Source: Colwellia sp. M166 (lineage in GTDB: Bacteria; Pseudomonadota; Gammaproteobacteria; Enterobacterales; Alteromonadaceae). From it: a stretch of 64,000 nt of DNA. A model generated the notes under the pieces. That model was not told where the DNA came from. It made no database searches and worked only from the letters and a program-made list of their open reading frames with translations. The stretch covers positions 4,712,001-4,776,000 of the forward strand of contig NZ_CP040755.1 in NCBI RefSeq assembly GCF_024585285.1. The letters are read 5' to 3'. Positions 9,835-18,915 of the stretch are shown here, piece by piece. Every line of letters begins with the position of its first letter. Positions within the stretch are counted from its first letter, which is position 1. The translations under genes were made by a program, and so were the position numbers.

Positions 9835-10407
9835 ATGCCAAAAGCAAGTGATATAAAAAAGAATGCCGCGATAGAATATAACGGTAAAGTGATGATTGTT
9901 AGAGATATTGAGCGTTCAGTACCTCAAGGTCGTGCCGGTGGTAGTTTATACAGAATGCGTATGTACGATGTAGTAACTGGCGGTAAAGTTGATGAAACCT
10001 TTAAAGCTGAAGACATGCTTAACTTTGCCGACTTAACACGTCGTCCAGCGATGTTTTCTTATATTGACGGCGAAGAATACGTTTTCATGGATAATGAAGA
10101 CTACACACCATATAACTTAAACAAATCGTCAATTGAAGACGAAGCGTTATTCATTACTGAAGATACTCAAGGTCTCTTAGTGATTATTGTTGATGGCGTA
10201 CCTGTTGCTATTGATTTACCGTCAAGTGTTGAACTTGTGATCACAGAAACAGACCCATCGATTAAAGGTGGCTCTGCTACCGCTCGTACTAAGCCAGCTA
10301 TTTTATCTACAGGTTTAACAGTTCAAGTACCTGAGCATGTTTCAACCGGCGATAAAATTAAAGTTAACACCGAAGATCGTAAATTTATGGGGCGCGCTGA
10401 TAAGTAA
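9835..10407 (+). CDS. efpL: EfpL (YeiP), elongation factor P-like protein
   Basis: A 190-aa three-domain EF-P paralogue of the YeiP/EfpL type. It relieves ribosome stalling at certain proline-containing and other motifs. Family marks are [19 protein letters not shown], the acceptor-arm loop [15 protein letters not shown], which has Arg at the tip where EF-P has a modified Lys, and the C-terminal [20 protein letters not shown]. The start ATG lies behind GAGGATG. A strong terminator follows. Confidence 0.95.
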   Translation: MPKASDIKKNAAIEYNGKVMIVRDIERSVPQGRAGGSLYRMRMYDVVTGGKVDETFKAEDMLNFADLTRRPAMFSYIDGEEYVFMDNEDYTPYNLNKSSIEDEALFITEDTQGLLVIIVDGVPVAIDLPSSVELVITETDPSIKGGSATARTKPAILSTGLTVQVPEHVSTGDKIKVNTEDRKFMGRADK

Positions 10408-10435
10408 GTATTAACTGCCTGTGTATCGAATACTA

Positions 10436-10464
10436 AACCAGTGCTTTAAGCACTGGTTTTTTTT
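10436..10464 (+). terminator. Rho-independent terminator of efpL
   Basis: The stem AACCAGTGC/GCACTGGTT with a 5-base loop is followed by eight T, 28 bp after the efpL stop codon. Confidence 0.92.
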
Positions 10465-10509
10465 ATCCCAGCTCTTATTATTCGCTGAAATTATTTATGG
10501 CAAGTTAGG

Positions 10510-11241
10510 TTATTTATAATAATGAAACCATTTTTTAAATAGAAAACCTTGTACATAATCCACATTAATTTTGCGCGCAAAAATCTGATCACTTTCAGTT
10601 TCTACGCCTTCAAGAATAACTTTTTTACCCGCGCTATGAGCGTAATTAATCAGCGCTTCTACAAGCAGCATAAACTGATTATTGTGTTTTTCAGCTACTA
10701 CATGTTTATCGAGCTTAATATAATCAACCAACTGAATAACAGCAGTTGATACCATCGAAAGCGGATTACAAACATCGTCAATTGCTGTACTGATATTACT
10801 TTTGGCTAAAGTATCTATCATCGCTAAACTTTTTATCGCGTCATTAATTTCTGAATTCTCTATCAACTCAACGACTATATTGGCATTTTTATAGCTTTTG
10901 AATAAAGTTAGGAAAGGGTTTTTTTCGCTATCTTCACCGGTAGAAAAGTATGAATCTTGATCTAAATTGACAAAAATATCGCTTTGAGTTGGCGCGTAAT
11001 CTAATTGCAGCAATTTTTGTTGATACTCAACTTGGAACAACGTCAGAGGACTGTCATGTAGTGCAGCGTAAATAATGTCAGGTGCAATATTATGGTTAGT
11101 TTTATCGGAGAATCTTGCTAAACACTCATAAGCGATAATATCTTTAGATTTTAAATCAACAATAGGTTGATACTCAACACCATAACGTTGTGACTCAATT
11201 AATTCTATTAAACTTAGTGGGGAGACTTGGGTATTATTCAT
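10510..11241 (-). CDS. Stand-alone EAL-domain protein (c-di-GMP phosphodiesterase-like, degenerate)
   Basis: A 243-aa protein made of a single EAL domain. The signature EAL is ECL (IIAYECLARF). The other metal and substrate residues look partly conserved: NLDQDSYF, ELIENSEIND, the DD pair in AIDDVCNPL (normally DDFG), KLDKHV and EGVETESDQ, and QGFLFKKW at the end. Activity is possible but the changed DDFG loop makes a binding or regulatory role as likely. It is monocistronic, with no membrane segment. Confidence 0.82.
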   Translation of the reverse strand: MNNTQVSPLSLIELIESQRYGVEYQPIVDLKSKDIIAYECLARFSDKTNHNIAPDIIYAALHDSPLTLFQVEYQQKLLQLDYAPTQSDIFVNLDQDSYFSTGEDSEKNPFLTLFKSYKNANIVVELIENSEINDAIKSLAMIDTLAKSNISTAIDDVCNPLSMVSTAVIQLVDYIKLDKHVVAEKHNNQFMLLVEALINYAHSAGKKVILEGVETESDQIFARKINVDYVQGFLFKKWFHYYK

Positions 11242-11450
11242 GGCAGAGACAAATAAAGAGCTTATTTGTATATCCTCATTTAATATAAAAGCATATTTTA
11301 AATGAGAATTATTATCATGTAAATCGTGATTGGCAGTAATTTATTGATATTATTTAATAAAACCGATGAAAATTAAATAAAATTTCTCTAAAAGTAGTTT
11401 AAAGACCTCGATTAAATTCTTGCAACAGCCGCTAAAATTTTTGAGATGTT

Positions 11451-11477
11451 AAATAGCCAGTGATTAACTGGCTATTT
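11451..11477 (-). terminator. Hairpin terminator after ggt
   Basis: The perfect 10-bp arms AAATAGCCAG and CTGGCTATTT flank a 7-base loop, 20 bp beyond the ggt stop codon. The T run is only three bases, so it is a weak intrinsic terminator or an RNA-stabilising hairpin. Confidence 0.6.
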
Positions 11478-11497
11478 ATATACTATGTTGGCTTGTG

Positions 11498-13171
11498 CTA
11501 TTCCTTGATAATGAGTGATTTTCCTCGACCGCCAGATTCTGCCGCTGCGTCGAGTGTTTGCTGGTTGTTTATGAGTAGCTGGACAAAACCAAATTTTTTC
11601 TCGTTAAGTGTATAACCCATTTTTTCAAGCGCAGATTTTTCTTGTTTAGCAATACCAGGATAATGTTCGATAACATCTTTTGGTAATAATTGATGATGAA
11701 ACCTTGGCGCATTTACCGCTTGTTCGGCGGTCATATTAAACTCAATCACATTTAGAATAGACTGATAAACAGAGCTGATAATAGTGGTGCCACCAGGAGA
11801 GCCAGTGACTAACTTCACCTTATCATCTTTTAAAAGTATCGTCGGTGTCATAGATGACAGCATACGTTTATTGGCTTGAATCGCATTCGCTTCGCCGCCG
11901 ACAGCACCATAAACATTGGCGACGCCTGCCTTAACACTAAAATCATCCATTTCATCATTGAGAATAAAGCCAGCGCCATCAACAATAACACCGCTGCCAA
12001 AAGTGTAATTAATGGTTGTGGTGTTTGATACGGCATTACCCCACTTATCAATAATTGAAAAATGTGTCGTATCTGGACTTTCTTTCAATCCAGGCTTAAT
12101 GGTTTTAGTAACAGAAATACGATCAGGAGAAATACCTGCAATACGAGTTTTTAAATAACTATCGGCTAGTAATCTTTCTTGAGGAACGTCAAAAAAATCA
12201 GGGTCGCCTAAGTATTCTGCGCGATCAGCAAATACACGCTTACCTATTTCTGCTAAACGATGTATATAAGCAGCCGAGTTATGCTTCAATGGTGCTTTTT
12301 GATCGGCCAATAAATCGTACATGTTTAGCCATTGTAAAATTGCAATACCACCCGAACTTGGTGGTGGTGCGGTTAGCACTCGATGACCACGCCAAGATTT
12401 TTCAAGTGGCTTACGCCATGTTGCTCGGTAATTTTTTAAATCTTGATCACCAATAATACCGCCGTGTTTAGTCATAAAATCAGTGATTATTTTTGCGGTT
12501 TCCCCTTGATAAAAGCCATTACGGCCTTGTTCAGCAATGCGCAGTAAGGTTTTTGCTAGGTTGGCTTGTTTGAATACAGTACCGGCTTTGGCCTGGGCAA
12601 AATGTTTGGAAAAGTTAACGCGTATGCCGTCTTCTTTAAAGCTGTCTATTCGCCATTTAATATTTTCGGCTAAATTTTCATGAACAACAAAGCCATCTTT
12701 AGCTAATGCTATTGCAGGCATAACGAGAGTTTTCCAAGGTAGTGAACCATACTTTTTATGCGCTTGCCACATACCATCTACTGTCCCCGGTACACCGGAT
12801 GATAAAACGCCATATAAAGACTGAAAAGGAATAACATCACCGTTTTCATCTAAATACATATTACGATGTGCTTTTGCTGGTGCCACTTCACGATAATCAA
12901 GAAAATCGGCAACATTATCTTTATAAATCACCATAAAGCCACCGCCGCCAATATTACCTGCTTCAGGTAGGGTAACAGCTAAGACAAATTGCGCAGCGAT
13001 AGCAGCATCAATGGCATTGCCACCTTGGGCTAATATTTGCGCTGAAACATCAGCGCTAAAACTGTCAGGCATGGCCACAGCAGCTTGTGATGCTGTTGGC
13101 ATCGCAAGTGCAGTAGTGAAAAATAATGAATAAGTTAATAAAGTGATTAAGAAGAATAGTTTTTTTATCAT
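11498..13171 (-). CDS. ggt: Gamma-glutamyltranspeptidase
   Basis: A 557-aa periplasmic N-terminal-nucleophile hydrolase that cleaves and transfers the gamma-glutamyl group of glutathione. A signal peptide ends about ALAMPTA (residue 25). The autoprocessing site and catalytic threonine are in PDTTHFSI near residue 367; processing gives large and small subunits. NYTFGSGVIV and SPGGTTIISSV (oxyanion and glutamate-binding loops) are present. The length is normal. A hairpin follows, and IS982 copy 1 lies about 100 bp upstream of its start, possibly separating it from distal promoter elements. Confidence 0.94.
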   Translation of the reverse strand: MIKKLFFLITLLTYSLFFTTALAMPTASQAAVAMPDSFSADVSAQILAQGGNAIDAAIAAQFVLAVTLPEAGNIGGGGFMVIYKDNVADFLDYREVAPAKAHRNMYLDENGDVIPFQSLYGVLSSGVPGTVDGMWQAHKKYGSLPWKTLVMPAIALAKDGFVVHENLAENIKWRIDSFKEDGIRVNFSKHFAQAKAGTVFKQANLAKTLLRIAEQGRNGFYQGETAKIITDFMTKHGGIIGDQDLKNYRATWRKPLEKSWRGHRVLTAPPPSSGGIAILQWLNMYDLLADQKAPLKHNSAAYIHRLAEIGKRVFADRAEYLGDPDFFDVPQERLLADSYLKTRIAGISPDRISVTKTIKPGLKESPDTTHFSIIDKWGNAVSNTTTINYTFGSGVIVDGAGFILNDEMDDFSVKAGVANVYGAVGGEANAIQANKRMLSSMTPTILLKDDKVKLVTGSPGGTTIISSVYQSILNVIEFNMTAEQAVNAPRFHHQLLPKDVIEHYPGIAKQEKSALEKMGYTLNEKKFGFVQLLINNQQTLDAAAESGGRGKSLIIKE

Positions 13172-13307
13172 GCTAATTTACATCGCGACATTTTTTATTG
13201 GTTAACAGATTACCGTGTTGACAACAAATGTATATACAGTCATGCATAAATAAGAAAATAATTACTTAACCTCAGCTCGGGATAAGAATTAATTAAATTG
13301 AACTAAG

Positions 13308-13369
13308 TGCCCGTTCCACGATCCGATCTTTCGACCAAGAAAAAACAGAAAGATAATAAGGAACGGGCA
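13308..13369 (+). promoter_or_regulatory. Hairpin over the IS982 transposase start
   Basis: TGCCCGTTCC (13308-13317) pairs perfectly with GGAACGGGCA (13360-13369), which covers the ribosome site and the A of the start codon. A nested pair ATCTTTC/GAAAGAT extends the structure. Transcripts coming from outside the element would fold and hide the start, a known way for insertion sequences to limit transposase made by read-through. All three copies carry it. Confidence 0.65.
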
Positions 13370-14253
13370 TGAATAAACTAGTTGAAATATTCTGTGATGT
13401 CGATGATTTTTGTCGCGTATTTATCCCACAATGGGAGAAACAATTAATTGCTGATGGAAGTATCAAGCGAAATCGTCCATGCCGTATGGCTATGAGTGAG
13501 ATAATCACTATATTAATTGCTTTTCATACATCAAATCATCGCGACTTTAAAAATTATTATAAAGGTTATATTACTAAGTTTTATCGTTCACATTTCCCTA
13601 GCTTATTGAGCTACACTCGATTTTTAGAAGTGATGCCTAAAGCGGTCGTTCCACTTTCTAGCTACTTTTCAATACTTAAAGGTGAGTCTACAGGTATTGA
13701 GTTTATTGACTCTACAAGCATAAAAGTATGCCATAACTTAAGAATTCCTAGACATAAAACATTTGACGGTATAGCCGAACGGGGCAAAGGAACAATGGGT
13801 TGGTTTTATGGGTTCAAACTACATTTAGTCACTAACTTTAGAGGTGAAATAGTTGAGGCTAAATTAACTACTGGCAATGTTCACGACACAAAGCCCGTAT
13901 TAGCCTTAGCTAAAAACTTAAAAGGGAAGTTATATGCAGATAAAGGCTATATAAGCAAAAAATTAACAGTTGGTTTGAAGGAAAAAGGAGTTGATTTGAT
14001 AACAACCGTGCGCCGTAATATGAAAGCCAAAGCTATGTCGTTATGGGATAGAGCAATGTTATCTAGACGGTTTATTATTGAAACGATAAATGATCAATTG
14101 AAGAATATATCTCAAATAGAGCATTCGCGTCATCGTAGCCCTAATAGTTTTATGTTGAATTTACTGGCAGGTTTAGTGGCTTATTGCCTTAAAGAAAATA
14201 AGCCAACCCTTAATATTAGTGACGTAGAGAAGAATGCTATGGTTAGGGCTTAA
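13369..14253 (+). CDS. IS982-family DDE transposase (copy 1)
   Basis: A 294-aa transposase. Family marks are the N-terminal VDDFCRVFIPQWE, the first catalytic Asp in GIEFIDSTSIKVCHN, the second in LYADKGYISKK, and the glutamate in RRFIIETINDQLKNISQ, followed by EHSRHRSPNSFMLNLLAGL. It is complete and identical at protein level to copy 3, so it is probably active. The start ATG overlaps the regulatory hairpin. Confidence 0.95.
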   Translation: MNKLVEIFCDVDDFCRVFIPQWEKQLIADGSIKRNRPCRMAMSEIITILIAFHTSNHRDFKNYYKGYITKFYRSHFPSLLSYTRFLEVMPKAVVPLSSYFSILKGESTGIEFIDSTSIKVCHNLRIPRHKTFDGIAERGKGTMGWFYGFKLHLVTNFRGEIVEAKLTTGNVHDTKPVLALAKNLKGKLYADKGYISKKLTVGLKEKGVDLITTVRRNMKAKAMSLWDRAMLSRRFIIETINDQLKNISQIEHSRHRSPNSFMLNLLAGLVAYCLKENKPTLNISDVEKNAMVRA

Positions 14254-14278
14254 CCCGATCTGAGGTTACTTAATAGAA

Positions 14279-14794
14279 TTACAGTAACTCTGCAACAATG
14301 CGTTTAAGTAAGAAAGTTTCCCGCTCAATTGATAAGCCTTTTTTGTTACTATTTTTAATAACCTCTTCATTGTGCTTGATAGCTTCATGGATGTTCAGCC
14401 AAAGAGGTTGCATACCATTTTGTAATTCATGAGCTTCAAATTTTGGGGCTAGTAATTCAGCGTCAATATCGCAGGTATAACAATAAGACAGCATGTGAAC
14501 AATATCGAACTCTGTTTTATACCAATTACGGTATTCTTCATAGTAACCAAACTCTTGAATGTTGGTGACGTTATGGGCGCCGGTTTCCTCACGTAATTCC
14601 CGAATTAAGCCGGTTATATTATCTTCACCTTCATCGATGCCGCCGCCAGGCAGACTATAGTCATGATAGCGTGCGGTAAAAAGTAATAGAATCTCATCAC
14701 CTTTCATGACAATAGCGCGTGTTGCTTTACGGGTAAAACGGTTGTTAATATTAGGATGAAGATCGATAACTTGAGTAGATTTTAATAAGCGCAT
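14279..14794 (-). CDS. Nudix hydrolase
   Basis: A 171-aa Nudix enzyme of unknown substrate. The Nudix box is complete: Gly51, five residues, Glu57, seven residues, then REL-REETG at 65-72. The domain begins at TRKATRAIVMKGDEILLL and includes YSLPGGG. Nudix enzymes cleave nucleoside-diphosphate-linked compounds. Its stop codon is only 12 bp from the right end of IS982 copy 1, so the IS has replaced whatever followed it. Confidence 0.87.
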   Translation of the reverse strand: MRLLKSTQVIDLHPNINNRFTRKATRAIVMKGDEILLLFTARYHDYSLPGGGIDEGEDNITGLIRELREETGAHNVTNIQEFGYYEEYRNWYKTEFDIVHMLSYCYTCDIDAELLAPKFEAHELQNGMQPLWLNIHEAIKHNEEVIKNSNKKGLSIERETFLLKRIVAELL

Positions 14795-15071
14795 AGGAAA
14801 TTTTATTGTTAAATGTTTGTTGTTTATGGGGATAGCGAATAGTTAAATCAATAGTAAACTCGATGTTGCATCAATCAAATCAGACAAAAATAGTGACAGG
14901 TTTATTTTAATTACTATTTTTCATATTTACCTCTGGTTCAACTTTTGTTTTGGTTTCGTTTTCCTTCTGTTTTCTATTGCTAACTTTCGTTATGAAATTT
15001 AAGTTGCAGCTTTTCATGTAAAATGAAAGTTAATGTGTAATAATACCGTTGTGTAACGTGAATAGGAGAGC

Positions 15072-15224
15072 ATGATGTCTCACGAAGAAACTGTAAAAGC
15101 AATTGAATCTAGTGATATTGCTATGGATATGGCAAAAACAATTGAGCAGCAATTAACGGATGCTTATGATGAAATTGCCGACTTAAAAATGCAAATTGCT
15201 TGGTTAGAGCGCTCTTACGAATAA
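15072..15224 (+). CDS. Small coiled-coil-like protein, 50 aa
   Basis: The ORF begins MMSHEETVKAIE and ends QIAWLERSYE. A good ribosome site (AGGAGAG) precedes the ATG at 15072, and a strong terminator follows the stop by 17 bp, so it looks like a real short transcription unit. The sequence is acidic, heptad-like and helical (AKTIEQQLTDAYDEIADLK). It is reminiscent of SlyX-type small proteins but is not recognisably SlyX. Function unknown. Confidence 0.65.
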   Translation: MMSHEETVKAIESSDIAMDMAKTIEQQLTDAYDEIADLKMQIAWLERSYE

Positions 15225-15241
15225 AACCATAATGATTATTT

Positions 15242-15277
15242 AAAAAGGCCGATATAAAATTTATATCGGCCTTTTTT
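15242..15277. terminator. Bidirectional terminator
   Basis: The stem GGCCGATATA/TATATCGGCC is flanked by A5 on one side and T6 on the other. It can end both the small plus-strand gene and the minus-strand oxidoreductase gene. Confidence 0.92.
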
Positions 15278-15298
15278 CTTGCGATAGTGTGAAGAATA

Positions 15299-16342
15299 TT
15301 ATACTAGGCTAGTTAACATCTCTTCTGAATAAGCCGTGGTTTCCTGACCTTGGCGAATTTTTTCAACGTAATCTGGATTGGCAATAAAAGGGCGTCCTAT
15401 GGCAATTAAATCAAAACGTTCATCTGCAATTGCTTTACTAGCAGTTTCAGCAGTGTAACTCCCTACACCAACCAAGGTCTTGTTATAGTTTGCTCTCACA
15501 TAGCTAGAAGCTTTACCATCTAAGTAATCGAACTCCATCGCATCATCGAATATACCTATGTGTAAGAAGGCTAAAGATCTTTTTTCGAGTTCTGGTAGTA
15601 AATAATCGAATACCGTGCGATCTTTTGCGTCTGTCGGCATATTAAAGTAGGCCGCTGGCGATACTCTTAATGCGGTTCTTTCATTTCCGATACGTGCAAT
15701 AATTGCATCAACAACGGCTAGCGGGAAGCGTGACATGTTTTCTGCGCTAATCCCGTATTCATCTTTACGTTGATTGCTACCATAATGTAAAAATTGATCG
15801 ATAAGGTAGCCATTAGCACCATGAATTTCTACCCCATCAAAGCCAGCTGCAATAGCATTTTCTGCAGCTTGTGCATAGTCATTAACTAGACCGTCGATAT
15901 CTGCTTGTGTCACTGCTTTTGGCACTTGATAAGTTAGTTCACGCATTCTAGGTACACTGCCTTCAACTGCGATTGCTGATGGCGCAAGCACATCGCCTTG
16001 AGCAAAGAAGTGTGGATGTGCTACACGACCTGTATGCCAAAGCTGGGCAAATATTTTGCCACCATTTTGGTGTACTTGACTGGTAACTTGCTGCCAACCT
16101 TTAATTTGCGCTGGGCTGAATAACCCCGGAGTGTTTGGATAGCCTTGACCATCAGGGCGAATAATAACTGCCTCAGAAATAATCAAACCCGCGTCAGCTC
16201 TGCGCGCATAATATTGCGCCATCGCTTCAGTTGGTACTAAATTTTCATCTGCCATACAACGTGTTAATGGCGCCATTAATATACGATTGTTTAGCGTAAT
16301 TGTGTCGTTAAGGGCATAAGGTTGGAATAGGTTCTCAGTCAT
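15299..16342 (-). CDS. Old Yellow Enzyme-family alkene reductase (NemA-like)
   Basis: A FMN-dependent oxidoreductase that reduces electrophilic alkenes, quinones or nitro compounds with NAD(P)H. The start at 16342 (MTENLFQPYAL) fits the family, giving 347 aa; an upstream ATG at 16369 is open but sits on an operator. Marks are NNRILMAPLTR, AQLWHTGRVAHP, the substrate-binding pair in EIHGANGYLIDQFL, and the FMN-phosphate site AIGRPFIANPDY. It is divergent from a TetR regulator, the same logic as nemRA, and probably induced by reactive electrophiles. Confidence 0.93.
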   Translation of the reverse strand: MTENLFQPYALNDTITLNNRILMAPLTRCMADENLVPTEAMAQYYARRADAGLIISEAVIIRPDGQGYPNTPGLFSPAQIKGWQQVTSQVHQNGGKIFAQLWHTGRVAHPHFFAQGDVLAPSAIAVEGSVPRMRELTYQVPKAVTQADIDGLVNDYAQAAENAIAAGFDGVEIHGANGYLIDQFLHYGSNQRKDEYGISAENMSRFPLAVVDAIIARIGNERTALRVSPAAYFNMPTDAKDRTVFDYLLPELEKRSLAFLHIGIFDDAMEFDYLDGKASSYVRANYNKTLVGVGSYTAETASKAIADERFDLIAIGRPFIANPDYVEKIRQGQETTAYSEEMLTSLV

Positions 16343-16357
16343 GACAATATCTCTTTC

Positions 16358-16424
16358 TTGAATATTCATTCAAGATACCCTTATTTGAATGCGCGTTCAA
16401 GTATTATTTTGAACAAACATTCAA
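16358..16424. promoter_or_regulatory. Three palindromic operators between OYE and TetR genes
   Basis: Three 16-bp palindromes of the form TTGAAy-N4-rTTCAA: 16358-16373 (TTGAATATTCATTCAA), 16385-16400 (TTGAATGCGCGTTCAA) and 16409-16424 (TTGAACAAACATTCAA). Start-to-start spacing is 27 and 24 bp. They fill the 131-bp divergent promoter region and are the obvious binding sites for the adjacent TetR protein, controlling both genes. Confidence 0.8.
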
Positions 16425-16473
16425 ATAAGGGTACACTGCCATCATTGATACAGTAGTGTAAGGCGATTGAACC

Positions 16474-17055
16474 ATGAGAAATGCTGAATTTGACAAAGAA
16501 GCCGTGCTTAGAGCCGCTATGATTGCTTTTATGGACAAAGGCTATGCAAAAACCAGTATGCAAGATTTAAAAGCGGCTACGGGCTTGCATCCAGGCTCTA
16601 TATATTGTGCTTTTGAAAACAAACGGGGCTTGTTATTAGCAGCACTAGGTCAGTATCGTGCCGATCGAGCAACTGAATTTGAATATTTTTTTGCTGGCCA
16701 AGGTACAGTATTGATAGCATTGAAAAAATACCTTGATCATATTGTGCAAGAATGTCTGAGCTGTGAGGCAGCACAAGCGTGTTTATTAACTAAAGCGTTA
16801 AATGAATTAGCAGAGCAAGATGATGAAGTTCAGGGTATTTTGATTGAAAATTTAGCTGATTGGCAATCGTCAGTCGCAGAGGTATTTAGACAAGCGATTA
16901 CGGCTGGTGAATTAACGGGAAAACGTTCGGCAGAAAAATTATCCCGATTTTTTATCATGGGGATTTATGGATTACGCACCTATGCGCAAACTCATCCTGA
17001 AGCAGAAATAATGCATGAGTTGGCAGAGCAACTTTTTAGTGATTTGTGTCAGTAA
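16474..17055 (+). CDS. TetR/AcrR-family repressor of the divergent alkene reductase
   Basis: A 193-aa regulator. The N-terminal helix-turn-helix spans about residues 10-55 (KTSMQDLKAATGLHPGSIYCAF). The ligand domain follows, with a cysteine cluster (Cys94, Cys97, Cys103 in ECLSCEAAQACL). Thiol sensing would match E. coli NemR, which senses quinones and other electrophiles, but this is inference. It faces the OYE gene across three palindromes. The nearest ribosome site is a weak AAGG 10 bp before the ATG. Confidence 0.9.
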   Translation: MRNAEFDKEAVLRAAMIAFMDKGYAKTSMQDLKAATGLHPGSIYCAFENKRGLLLAALGQYRADRATEFEYFFAGQGTVLIALKKYLDHIVQECLSCEAAQACLLTKALNELAEQDDEVQGILIENLADWQSSVAEVFRQAITAGELTGKRSAEKLSRFFIMGIYGLRTYAQTHPEAEIMHELAEQLFSDLCQ

Positions 17056-17123
17056 GCTATTGTAGATACTCGATATCGACAACAACTTTTAAAGCTGTTG
17101 GCGACAATGAGCGTTTGTGAATG

Positions 17124-17957
17124 CTAAGCTAAGTTTGCTGATTTGTTGCGAATTAACGTGGTAAAAATAAGCAAATTGGCAATAAACCATAAATCTTTAA
17201 TCAGGAAGTGCCCGGTAGTTGTCAGCAATGTTTCGCTTGATAATGCCCCTGAGAAACTTAAGAAAAAGGTTTGCGTTACTGCGAACACTGCACCTGACAT
17301 GAGCACAGCAGGTATTAATAATTTTTGCTGAAAAATGGCTAATATTACTAGTGATAGCGCTAGCATATCGTATACACCGATAAGGTTTGATGTGGTTTGA
17401 ATGTCCCAAAAACTATACATCCATGCCATTAAAGGCGAACTACTCACTAAACCTTCAATGCCTTTCGCTTCAAGTAAGGTAAACTTCATACCACCTATCC
17501 ACAGCAATACCAATACCACAGGAAAAGCATTTAACCAAATGGCTTTATGACTTTTCAAGTAAGGTTTAGTCAGAAAGATGCCGATCGAGAGTAAGGCAAA
17601 ATATTTAATTACCCCTTGACCTGAGCCAATAGCTGGAAATCCGCCTAAAGATTCAATCCACATACTGCTACCTAAAAGTGGTAATAATGCAATGATGCTT
17701 ATGCCAATAATGAGAGCGCCAAGTTTTGCTCTTAATTCAATATGCTTGATTGCTAGTACTGAGAGTGCTGCTGCCGCTATAAAAGCTAAACCAGCGAGTT
17801 GATTGAATACAACATCTGGTAGCAAGTTGCTGATAGCGAAAAAGTCAGTTGCTAAAGCAATTTGACGGTGATGACCCATTAATAAAATACTGCAGCCTAA
17901 TAATCCTAGCGATATTGCGAGTAAAGTTAACAGGGCTGTAAAGTGTAATTTTTTCAT
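17124..17957 (-). CDS. DUF417 (YkgB-like) membrane protein
   Basis: A 277-aa polytopic inner-membrane protein with about 7-8 helices. The DUF417 core is visible in the second half: LLWIGGMKFTLLEAKGIEGL, SSSPLMAWMY and NLIGVYDMLAL. An N-terminal extension of about 100 residues with extra helices makes it longer than E. coli YkgB (about 200 aa). Function unknown; relatives are linked to oxidative or acid stress. Convergent with the TetR gene. Confidence 0.8.
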   Translation of the reverse strand: MKKLHFTALLTLLAISLGLLGCSILLMGHHRQIALATDFFAISNLLPDVVFNQLAGLAFIAAAALSVLAIKHIELRAKLGALIIGISIIALLPLLGSSMWIESLGGFPAIGSGQGVIKYFALLSIGIFLTKPYLKSHKAIWLNAFPVVLVLLWIGGMKFTLLEAKGIEGLVSSSPLMAWMYSFWDIQTTSNLIGVYDMLALSLVILAIFQQKLLIPAVLMSGAVFAVTQTFFLSFSGALSSETLLTTTGHFLIKDLWFIANLLIFTTLIRNKSANLA

Positions 17958-18281
17958 TTAAATATCTTTTCTATGTAAAGTAAATTGCGAATTTGAATAA
18001 TGCGAGCTTGCTATAACTTAGCGAAAGACCTCGTTAGTGTTGAAAATATTTCAATCATGAAAAATACTTAGAAACTTTGTTTCTGTGCTTGTTACAAATT
18101 TAACCGGTTGTCTTAATGGCCTATGAGTAAAAATGCTAATTTAATCAAAGTAGCCAGTTGTTCTTGATCATAAGTTAAAAAAAATAAGCTCGATATTAAA
18201 TTAAATTTATTGAAAATAGTTTGGCTCAATGCAATGATGAAATTCATATTTAATTTTGCTTGGAAAATAAAATTGCACGCA
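17958..18281. other. Intergenic gap, no gene seen
   Basis: About 320 AT-rich bases between divergent genes. The open frame of the next gene extends back to a TTG at 18210 and ATGs at 18234/18237, so up to 70 bp may be coding. No repeat or RNA gene was recognised. Confidence 0.45.
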
Positions 18282-18677
18282 ATGCATGGTGAGTTCGATA
18301 TTGAAGTTAATGGCAGCATTATTAAATTGGTCTTACGCGGCGCTTTTAATGATATAGGCGCAAAAGCAGTCGTGGTTGAATTGAAAAATTGCGTGCTGGC
18401 TTATGAACAAGCGCCATTTACGATTATGATGAATTTGCTGGCGTTTGATGGTGGTACCCCTGAAGTATTTGCAGAGTCAGATAACTTTAATGCTTGGCTC
18501 AATAATACCAATATGGTTGCCAAGGCCTTAATATTTACTTCTCCGGCGCTTATTGCTATCGAGCGGACATTGGTAAAATCAAAAGCTCAACAAAATATTC
18601 AGTATTTTGACAATGAAGCTGATGCACAGCTATGGTTAAATGAATACATTGATGAAGTTCACAATAAATTAGCTTAA
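18282..18677 (+). CDS. Hypothetical protein, STAS-like
   Basis: From the ATG at 18282 the product is 131 aa, MHGEFDIEVNGSIIKLVL at the start, a plausible N-terminus because the fold begins there; ATGs at 18234/18237 would add a hydrophobic stretch without a good ribosome site. Alternating strands and helices (AVVVELKNCVLAYEQ, VAKALIFTS, DAQLWLNEYI) suggest a STAS/SpoIIAA-like fold and resemble the protein at 1195-1602. No function is assigned. Confidence 0.55.
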   Translation: MHGEFDIEVNGSIIKLVLRGAFNDIGAKAVVVELKNCVLAYEQAPFTIMMNLLAFDGGTPEVFAESDNFNAWLNNTNMVAKALIFTSPALIAIERTLVKSKAQQNIQYFDNEADAQLWLNEYIDEVHNKLA

Positions 18678-18915
18678 ATAGCGCTTAATTGTTAAGAACT
18701 GTACAGTAATAGCATCGACAGTTTTTATAAAAACACAAAACGAAAACTCATAATTGTTTGTATTTTTTTTGATTTTTATCGGTACGTTTATTTGTTGTTA
18801 ACAAGGTAAATTTACTGCTTAGCTCAATAGGTCTATTAAGTACGAAATTTAGTGTGGTTGAAGCCAGCGAGTAATTAACTTAAACTATTACTTCGTTTTT
18901 AAGAGAGCTATAGCT

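Larger units (their letters stand above)
13269..14266 (+). mobile_element. IS982-family insertion sequence, copy 1
   Basis: A 998-bp element. The ends are ACCTCAGCTCGGG (left) and CCCGATCTGAGGT (right), imperfect inverted repeats. The 6-bp target duplication TACTTA is at 13263-13268 and 14267-14272. It encodes one intact transposase. Copies 2 (19405-20403) and 3 (33916-34913) are almost identical and have their own TSDs, TAATTA and TAAATA, showing recent transposition. Confidence 0.96.
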
